Below are positions 7,559-12,759 of a stretch of DNA of 12,759 nucleotides, piece after piece (the stretch's first letter is position 1; each line of letters opens with the position of its first letter). Position numbers and translations under genes: made by a program. Origin of the DNA: JBHHZI01 sp046757965. Lineage in GTDB: Bacteria > Acidobacteriota > Polarisedimenticolia > SMYD01. A model generated the notes under the pieces. The model was not told the origin of the DNA, made no database searches, and saw nothing but the letters and a program-made list of their open reading frames with translations. The stretch is taken from positions 1 through 12,759 of the forward strand of contig JBHHZI010000095.1 in NCBI GenBank assembly GCA_046757965.1, in the 5' to 3' direction.

Positions 7559-9271
7559 ATGTACAGGAAAACCGCATTTCTTGCTGTCGTTCTGCTGGGC
7601 GCCCTGTCGGCAACGACCGCCACCGCGGCGGTGGTCAACGTCGACGCCACCGCGCTCACCAACACCGAATTCCTGATCCCGGGCCAGACCGGCCGGCTCG
7701 ACGGCACCGTGGTGCAGCCGATCGATCTCGCCCCCGGCGCCTATCATTTCCAGGTCGGCGCCGCCCGGGTCGGCGACTTTCATTTCCGGGTGACGGCCCT
7801 CGGCACCATCGACTACGACGCCGCCTTCGACGGCTTCCTGTCGGGACGCGGCACCGATACCCTGGTCGTCCGGGGGTACGACATCAACTTCGATGCCACC
7901 GGCCTCTCCACCACCGGAATCCTCCTGCTGGTGTTTGGCGAAACCCTGCAGGACTCCACCTCGATCCTGTCCCTCACCCTGGTGCCGGAGGCGGGGTACC
8001 GGTTCACGGTCGGCGCCGCCCTGACCGGCAATTTTCATTTCAACGTCGACCTCGCCGGACATATCGACTACGACGGCGAATTCGATCCCTTCCTGTCCGG
8101 GCGCGGCACCGATACCCTGACCGTGGTCGGCTACCCGGTGCAGATCGACGCGACCTCGTTGTCGAACAGCGATTTCCGCATTCCCGACGCGTTCGGCCTG
8201 CGCGACACCAACCTGCCGACCGCCATGGTGCAGCCGCTGCAGCTGGTACCGGCGAAATACAAGTTCCTGGTCGGCGCCGCCCAGGTGGCCGATTTCCGCT
8301 GGGAGGTCGACCGGACCGGCGCCATCCAGTACGACGCGGTCTTCGACGGATTCCTCGGCGGCCGGGCCACCGACACCCTGGTGGTCGCCGGTCACACCGT
8401 GCAGGTCGATGCCACCGCACTGTCGGGAACCGGATTCCGCTTCGCCGACACCTTCGGCCTGCGCGACGCCAACGTCGACTCCTCGGTGGTGCAGGCGTTC
8501 ACCCTGGTGCCGCTGCAGGGCCGTTACCGGATCCAGGTCGGCGGCGGCAACGTCGGCCTGTTCCGGTGGAACCTCGACAACGCCGGCAACCTTACCTATG
8601 ACACCGCGCACGACGGCTTTCTGGCGGGGCGCGGATCTCACACCCTGACGGTGAACGGCTACCCGATCACCATCGACGCCACCGCCCTGGGACCGGGCAA
8701 TTTCCACGTCTTCAACGTGTTCGGCCTGGCGCCGCTGCCGACCGCCGCGGTGCAGCCGCTCACCCTGGTCCCCACCCCGCGGTATCTGTTCGTGTTCCAG
8801 ACGGCGCTGCGGGTGCGGTTCGTCGTGACCGGCGCCGGCACCATCGAATACGACCCCAGCCTCGACATCTGCGTCTCCGGCCGCGGCACCAGCCACATGA
8901 TCGTCTGGTGCGATCCGGGCGACCCGCCGTCGGCCGAACAGCTGATCCTCGATCTGCAGAACTACATCGCCTCCCTGGCCGATGTCGATTTCCGCAACGG
9001 CAACGGCAACCTCGCCAACGCCCTGATCAACAAGCTCGACGCGGTGCTGGCCATGATCGATGCGGCGGCGATGGAAACCGATCCGGTTCTCCAGGATCTG
9101 CTGCTGCAGGACGCGGTCGACAAGCTGCAGAACGACCTGCTGGCCAAGACCGACGGCTGCGCCGCCGGGGGCGCGCCCGACGCCAATGACTGGGTTGCCG
9201 ACTGCGCGGTGCAGGAGGTGCTGTTCGCGGAGATCAACCGGATTCTGATCGCGGTGGCGGCCTTGATCTGA
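7559..9271 (+). CDS. Secreted protein with five ~85-aa repeats of an unrecognised domain and a FIMAH-like C-terminal domain
   Basis: This is a 570-aa exported protein of unknown function. ATG 7559 has a perfect AAGGAGG site (7547-7553). Residues 1-24 are a signal peptide with probable cleavage at ATA-A. Five units follow, starting near residues 25, 110, 196, 283 and 373. Each has the pattern [VI]x[VIF]DAT-LS-T-F, then VQPLTLVP, Y-F-VGAA-V-F-F-V, GTIxYD, and a closing FDGFLSGRGTDTLVV-GY. From residue 460 comes a helical tail (EQLILDLQNYIASL, LANALINKLDAVLAMID, DKLQNDLLAKTDGC, ANDWVADC), which is the pattern of the FIMAH domain found at the ends of many secreted bacterial proteins. Unit 5 is the most diverged and lacks the full FDGFLSGRG. 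The gene is intact and sits between inverted copies of the repeat tail. The repeat domain looks beta-rich; its ligand cannot be told. Confidence 0.9.
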   Translation: MYRKTAFLAVVLLGALSATTATAAVVNVDATALTNTEFLIPGQTGRLDGTVVQPIDLAPGAYHFQVGAARVGDFHFRVTALGTIDYDAAFDGFLSGRGTDTLVVRGYDINFDATGLSTTGILLLVFGETLQDSTSILSLTLVPEAGYRFTVGAALTGNFHFNVDLAGHIDYDGEFDPFLSGRGTDTLTVVGYPVQIDATSLSNSDFRIPDAFGLRDTNLPTAMVQPLQLVPAKYKFLVGAAQVADFRWEVDRTGAIQYDAVFDGFLGGRATDTLVVAGHTVQVDATALSGTGFRFADTFGLRDANVDSSVVQAFTLVPLQGRYRIQVGGGNVGLFRWNLDNAGNLTYDTAHDGFLAGRGSHTLTVNGYPITIDATALGPGNFHVFNVFGLAPLPTAAVQPLTLVPTPRYLFVFQTALRVRFVVTGAGTIEYDPSLDICVSGRGTSHMIVWCDPGDPPSAEQLILDLQNYIASLADVDFRNGNGNLANALINKLDAVLAMIDAAAMETDPVLQDLLLQDAVDKLQNDLLAKTDGCAAGGAPDANDWVADCAVQEVLFAEINRILIAVAALI

Positions 9272-9281
9272 AATGTTCGCC

Positions 9282-9325
9282 GTACGGGGCCGTACTAGCC
9301 GAAAACGCCCTCCCGGACGACGATA
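9282..9325 (-). repeat. Interspersed repeat, inverted tail (copy D')
   Basis: Read on the minus strand this is TCGTCGTCCGG followed by TTTTCGGCTAGTACGGCCCC and GTAC. It matches the tail of copy C over 25 of 29 bases and, further inward, the TCGTCGTCCGG of copy A. Its core GTACGGGGCCGTAC (9282-9295) is the most symmetric in the window, with six-base arms around GG. It lies ten bases after the stop of the FIMAH-repeat gene. No T-run follows, so it is a weak candidate terminator at best. Confidence 0.8.
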
Positions 9326-9328
9326 GGA

Positions 9329-9365
9329 GCGGATAGGCAGTATCAGGCCCCATTCGAGTCCGGTA
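9329..9365 (+). repeat. Interspersed repeat, head fragment (copy D)
   Basis: These 37 bases match the head of copy E with one difference and copy C with one difference, and then break off after CGGTA into the malQ-treY fragment. It lies three bases after the inverted tail D'. Together D' and D (9282-9365) form an inverted arrangement of the two core sites, unlike the direct arrangement in copies A and C. Confidence 0.85.
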
Positions 9366-10848
9366 GCAGAAGTCGTAGCCGGTGGTGCCGTGCACCGCCC
9401 AGCCCTCCGGCAGTCGCTCGTGGGACGCGAGGATCTTCTCTGCGACGATCCAGACCGGCGGCGCGCCGTTTTCGGCGCCGCCTGCAATCTCCGCGGACAG
9501 CCTCTCGAAGTAGCCCGCCGGATCGTGGAGTCCGTCGGAATGGTCGATGCGAAGGCCGTCCACCTGCCCACGGCGCACGAACTCCAGCACCAGCCGGTGC
9601 GTAGCCTCGAAGGTGCGCGGGCCCTCCTGACGCAACCCGGCCAGGTCGTTGATGTCGAAGAACCGGCGGTAGTTGATCTCGTCCGCGGCGGTGCGCCAGA
9701 AGGCCAGGCGGTAGGCCTGGGCGTCGAGCAGGCCGTCCAGCAGGTCGAAGCTCGCCAGGGTCTCCGGGCCGCCCGTCGAAGCGCTCGACGTTGGCCTCGA
9801 TGAACGACTTGAGATCCCCGGAAGCACCGACGAGACGGGCAAGCTGCCGCCGGAGCACGTCCGCGTCCCGCAGCCGGGCGACCGCCCGCTCGCCTCCCAC
9901 CTCCCTTTCCGGCAGGTTCCCCAGCGCGTCGAGGAGGCTCTGCAGCTCGAGCATCGTCGCGGCATCGGCGCCGATCCGCGCGCGGAGCCGGTCGAGATCG
10001 TGGGCCAGAAGGACCGGGTAGGTCCGGGGATCGACCGGGAAGCGGTGCTCGTGGTAGGCGATCTCGAACGCTCCTCGCTCCCCGTGGAACAGCAGCCGCA
10101 GCAGCCCTCGTTCGAGCACCCGGCCGTAATGGTCCTCGAGGAGTGGCAGCAAGACACGGCCGCGCAGCGCCGGCCGGTCCGGCCGCCAGTCGATGTCGAA
10201 GAACGTCGCGTAGGGCGAGGCCGGTCCGTGCTCGAGGACGCTCATCCACCAGGCGTTGTCGCTGCCGACGCCCATATGATTCGGAACGATGTCCAGCACG
10301 AGCCCCATGTCGTGGCGGTGCAGCGCATCCACGAACCGTTCGAGCCCCTCCTCACCGCCGAGCTCCTCGTTCACACGTCCATGATCGATGATGTCGTAAC
10401 CGTGCAGACTGCCGGCTCGGGCCTGCAGGATCGGCGAGGCGTAGACATGGCTGACACCGAGCCGGGCCAGGTAGGGAACGATCTCCGTCGCCCGGGCGAA
10501 GGAAAACCCGCGGTGCATCTGCAGCCGGTAGGTCGCGCACGGGACCCTCGCGGCGCGACTCGGCGCCGTGACGGCCGACTGCCGGTCGGCCGCCGGTGCC
10601 CTGCCTCCGCCCCGCTCCCGGCGCAGAGCCGCGCCGAGCTCCACCAGGCGCGGGTCCCGCGCCAGGGCCGTGAGGTCCGCGGTGAGCCTGCGCCGCCAGT
10701 TCGGATGCTCGTCCGTGGTGCCGGGCAGGTTCACCTGCTCGGCCTGCCCGAGGACGTCCTCCAGCTGGAAGGTCAGCACCATCGCCGGGCTGCGGGCGAG
10801 GTACCGGTGCACCGCGATCATCAGCGCGGGCGTCAGGTCCTCCGGGGC
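9366..10848 (-). pseudogene. treY: Internal fragment of a malQ-treY fusion gene (4-alpha-glucanotransferase / maltooligosyl trehalose synthase), frameshifted
   Basis: The minus-strand frame enters at 10848 inside the C-terminus of 4-alpha-glucanotransferase (APEDLTPALMIAVHRYLARS, LEDVLGQAEQVNLPGTT, EHPNWRRRL). It runs in frame through an Ala/Arg-rich linker into TreY, beginning at CATYRLQMHRGFSFARATE. TreY makes the terminal alpha,alpha-1,1 bond of maltooligosyl trehalose. Visible TreY motifs are HGYDIIDH, DIVPNHMG, FFDIDW, INDLAGLR, GLRIDHSDGL (catalytic Asp, about 9530-9557) and WIVAEKIL (Glu, about 9429-9452). One extra base near 9753 shifts the frame: before it RFDGRPGDPG, after it SFDLLDGLLDAQAYRL. 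The frame ends at GTTGYDF, where copy D begins, so more than half of TreY and nearly all of MalQ are absent. Both ends are cut by repeat copies. It cannot make an active enzyme. Confidence 0.92.
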
Positions 10849-10923
10849 GCGGATAGGCAGTATCAGGCCCCATTCGAGTCTGGTAATGCTGATTCTGTCA
10901 ACTTCCTACCGCCCTCTGCCGGG
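10849..10923 (+). repeat. Interspersed repeat, head three-quarters (copy E)
   Basis: This matches copy C at 72 of 75 bases, from GCGGATAGG to CTCTGCCGGG, and then diverges before the tail core. It lies at the right edge of the malQ-treY fragment in the same orientation as copy D, so the fragment is bracketed by direct repeats. In place of the tail is CAAGCCCCTTTCGAG (10924-10938), which resembles the left core CAGGCCCCATTCGAG and may be a decayed core. Confidence 0.86.
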
Positions 10924-11107
10924 CAAGCCCCTTTCGAGCGCGGCCTGGTAACTACAGTCCTCACGGACGCTGGTTGAGGTTCAAGCTCCGCCATTCGACG
11001 ATTACGTCTGGCCGGGCAATATAGTCCACGCGCTCCTCTCCCCGGTCACGGAAGCGGGATAGTGACGTTGCGTTTGACTGTGTTCGGCAATCTCGCGGCG
11101 CACCGGT
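10924..11107. other. Unassigned spacer between repeat copies E and B
   Basis: These 184 bases hold no gene I can support. The minus-strand frame reads ERVDYIARPDVIVEWRSLNL and stops soon after. It could be the end of a lost gene, but there is no family match and no start outside the repeat. A degenerate core-like segment is at 10924-10938. Confidence 0.4.
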
Positions 11108-11204
11108 GAGGTACGAGCCCTGTTCGCGTCCGATAAGTGCGGATCCGTAAACCTCGTGTCGTCGTCCGGAAATGGATTCTGGGGTAGTATGGCCCCGTAC
11201 GGAC
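11108..11204 (+). repeat. Interspersed repeat, copy B (lacks head)
   Basis: This has 95 of 97 bases identical to copy A (5052-5148), about 6 kb apart and in the same orientation. The GCGGATA head is replaced by GCACCGGT. The tail GGCCCCGTACGGAC is complete, and beyond it the flanking DNA is unrelated to that of copy A. Near-identity of A and B against much lower similarity to C and E shows at least two subfamilies. Confidence 0.9.
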
Positions 11205-11211
11205 GCACCGA

Positions 11212-11236
11212 TGCCCGATGATTCGTGATTCGGGCA
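11212..11236 (+). promoter_or_regulatory. Small hairpin beyond repeat copy B
   Basis: TGCCCGA (11212-11218) pairs with TCGGGCA (11230-11236) across an 11-base loop. No T-run follows, so a terminator is not supported. The AT-richer stretch after it (about 11250-11285) could contain the promoter of the next gene, but I see no clear -35/-10 pair. Confidence 0.35.
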
Positions 11237-11287
11237 CGCGTCTCCATCCCAATTATCTTCCAATCCGGGTGGTTTTAATGGCATTAT

Positions 11288-11468
11288 GTCCCTCGCAAGG
11301 GACGCGGAGCCTGGAGAAACGGCTCGATGGGCGCGGCTGCTTCCCGCCCTTCATCCTCTCCGCCGGCGTGTAAGCTCACGCGCCGGCTCAGCCTGTGTGG
11401 CTGCGCGGCGCCGGTTCCTGGAGCATTCTCGGAGCGAGGCTGCCGCGCCCGGAGAAGGAGAAGGTCCG
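11288..11468 (+). promoter_or_regulatory. Highly structured 5' leader with six successive hairpins
   Basis: Local inverted repeats follow one another almost without gap: GTCCCT/AGGGAC (11288-11303), GAGCC/GGCTC (11307-11325), GGGCG/CGCCC (11329-11349), GCCGGCG/CGCCGGC (11362-11387), CAGCC/GGCTG (11389-11403) and GCGCGGC/GCCGCGC (11403-11448). The Shine-Dalgarno site AAGGAG (11455-11460) follows, eight bases before ATG 11469. The order of hairpins and the final ribosome site suggest a regulated leader. I recognise no known riboswitch class. High GC content makes chance stems common, so the claim rests on their dense packing. Confidence 0.4.
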
Positions 11469-12759
11469 ATGGGATACAAAACGAGAACAATCCCCTCCGC
11501 ATCCTTGATGGCCGGCATGACCATCATTGCACTGGCGTCAACCGTCTTCAGGGCCGCGCCCAGTCCGGCTCAGGTTGCCGCCGACTACGACTGGAGGACG
11601 GAGCTCGAGCAGACGCTCGGGCAGGTGGCCCCGGTGGAGGTGGAGCAGGGCCGCATGAGGTTCCTGGTGGAGTCAGATTGTCCCCCGATCATCGAGAAAT
11701 ACGGACGCTGCTTCGGGAACAATCCCGCATCACCCTACGGCACCTACGAGCTCGGCGACTTCACGGGACCGGCAGATCGCTTCCGCTGGCGCCTGGCGGA
11801 GAACCAGGCCGTCATATTTCTCGGACTCACCCCCCCGACGGGGCGGTTCTTCAGCGTTCAGCCCTACCCTTTCAGCCGACACGAGAGCAAGCTTCACCTT
11901 CCACCCGCAGATCCCGAAGGACGATTCTGCGACGATCCGGTGCCGATCCCCCAAGGCTGCCAGACTCCGCGGCAAACGCTTCTCGCCAAGATGGGGCTGA
12001 GCCTCAGCCACCTGGATCTCATCACCGACCGCGGCGATGAGGATTCCTTTGACAAGTTCACCGTCGTCGTCACCACCGCCAACAAGGAGGTGGAGCGCCG
12101 CATCCGGGAGCTTCTGCCCCGCCGCCTCGCCGAGTTGGGATACTCTCCCAACGTCATCAACATCGATCCCATCCCCTGTGACAGCGTGGCTGCCGACGGC
12201 ACCTGCGACGACTCCGATCCCCGCAACCTGGTGCTGGGAAGCGAGCCTGAAGCGGACGACTTCATCATGGCCTGGCGCCTCGCCATGACACGGTCACTGA
12301 CGGCCCTCCAGGACTATCTCGACGATCCGCCCGCCACCGTCCTGCGTGTCACCTTTCCGGACCTGTCCGGCACGTTCGTGCCCTACCCGCGGGAGGCGGT
12401 ACCGACGCCGCCGGCGATGCACCGGTATAACGAGAAGCCCTACGAGGATGCCTTGGACTGGCTGACCCGGAACATCAGGGACACCTATGCTCCCGGCGGT
12501 ACGGCGATCAGCTTCTCCTCGTCGCAAGGCCCCTACTATCGATGCATGGACCAGGAATCATCCTGCAATGCCAGCAGTGAAGACGCGTACTACTCGTCGG
12601 GGCCGGACATCACGAAGCGCTGCGTCAAGGAAGGCCAGTCCATCTACGTGGTCGGGGTCAATCACTCCCTGGCAGGACCCTACAGCTATTTCAGCCTTTC
12701 CATCCGGTCCAGGGAGGAACGCCACGAGATCGGCTATTTCGCCGACATAGACTACGTCG
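11469..12759 (+). CDS. Secreted protein of unknown function (partial, runs off the window)
   Basis: The frame from ATG 11469 stays open for 430 codons to the window edge. The start is supported by AAGGAG eight bases upstream. Residues 1-36 are signal-like: MGYKTRTIPS, then a hydrophobic segment and a probable cleavage site near SPAQVAAD. The mature part has scattered Cys residues (CPPII, GRCFGNN, RFCDDP, QGCQTP, RCMDQ, SCNAS), fitting an exported protein with disulfides. The stretch NPASPYGTYELGDF and VIFLGLTPPTGRFFSVQPYP (from residue 115) resembles a conserved block I remember from uncharacterised exported proteins, but I cannot name a family. Further blocks are TTANKEVERRIRELLPRRLA and LRVTFPDLSGTFVPYPR. 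No enzyme motif is visible. The C-terminus is outside the window. Confidence 0.8.
   Translation, partial: MGYKTRTIPSASLMAGMTIIALASTVFRAAPSPAQVAADYDWRTELEQTLGQVAPVEVEQGRMRFLVESDCPPIIEKYGRCFGNNPASPYGTYELGDFTGPADRFRWRLAENQAVIFLGLTPPTGRFFSVQPYPFSRHESKLHLPPADPEGRFCDDPVPIPQGCQTPRQTLLAKMGLSLSHLDLITDRGDEDSFDKFTVVVTTANKEVERRIRELLPRRLAELGYSPNVINIDPIPCDSVAADGTCDDSDPRNLVLGSEPEADDFIMAWRLAMTRSLTALQDYLDDPPATVLRVTFPDLSGTFVPYPREAVPTPPAMHRYNEKPYEDALDWLTRNIRDTYAPGGTAISFSSSQGPYYRCMDQESSCNASSEDAYYSSGPDITKRCVKEGQSIYVVGVNHSLAGPYSYFSLSIRSREERHEIGYFADIDYV

Noticed and set aside
9282..9295. Palindrome after the FIMAH-repeat gene as an intrinsic terminator
   Set aside because: No T-run follows and the sequence is explained as the tail core of the interspersed repeat.
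7541..10249. A 902-codon open frame on the minus strand opposite the FIMAH-repeat gene and part of treY
   Set aside because: It is antisense to a gene with a signal peptide, a perfect ribosome site and internal repeats. Its own product is low-complexity (Gly/Val/His/Arg-rich) and crosses three unrelated segments, so it is a GC-driven shadow.
10000..10977. A 325-codon plus-strand frame opposite treY
   Set aside because: It is antisense to clear TreY motifs and runs through repeat copy E into unassigned DNA; it resembles no protein.
5044..11204. CRISPR array
   Set aside because: Repeats are too long, too far apart and variable in orientation; intervals are of gene size and unequal.

Overview
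This window comes from a GC-rich bacterium with a large repertoire of secreted, calcium-binding repeat proteins. The long FG-GAP/MopE-type protein and the FIMAH-type tail are typical of Acidobacteriota, Myxococcota and some environmental Proteobacteria. The sequence does not allow a firmer assignment. Base composition changes from block to block: 95-4903 is very GC-rich, while 5440-7040 is visibly poorer in GC. The window reads as a mosaic of unrelated pieces.

Left block (1-4903): one giant secreted protein of 1602 aa with 14 FG-GAP/integrin-alpha type calcium repeats, followed by MopE-like Cys/Asp motifs. Middle block (about 5044-11204): intact genes and gene fragments are separated by copies of a short repeat family of about 101 bp, recognised here by eye. 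Full-length copies are at 5044-5148 and 7044-7144. Partial copies are at 9282-9325 (inverted tail), 9329-9365 (head), 10849-10923 (head) and 11108-11204 (all but the head). The intervals hold four different cargoes: (i) the 3' end of an IS3-family transposase joined to the last part of an isoprenylcysteine-type methyltransferase, then an ATC-hydrolase-family gene and a lipoprotein gene; (ii) the 5' end of a cut-off minus-strand gene and, divergently, an intact secreted protein with five copies of an unrecognised repeat of about 85 aa and a FIMAH-like tail; (iii) an internal, frameshifted piece of a malQ-treY fusion gene; (iv) about 180 bp of unassigned DNA. Right block (11205-12759): a strongly structured 5' leader and a secreted protein of unknown function that runs off the window.

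No common pathway links the genes. The intact ones (ATC hydrolase, lipoprotein, FIMAH protein) have good start sites and look functional, while the transposase, methyltransferase, malQ-treY and minus-strand 5' fragment are remnants cut at or next to the repeats. The main point of interest is the repeat family. Its two ends carry related, nearly palindromic cores (best form GTACGGGGCCGTAC), it occurs in both orientations, and it lies at nearly every junction between unrelated DNA. It may be a nonautonomous mobile element or recombination site that builds a cassette-like array. Misassembly across repeats is the main alternative. No recombinase or complete transposase is encoded here.
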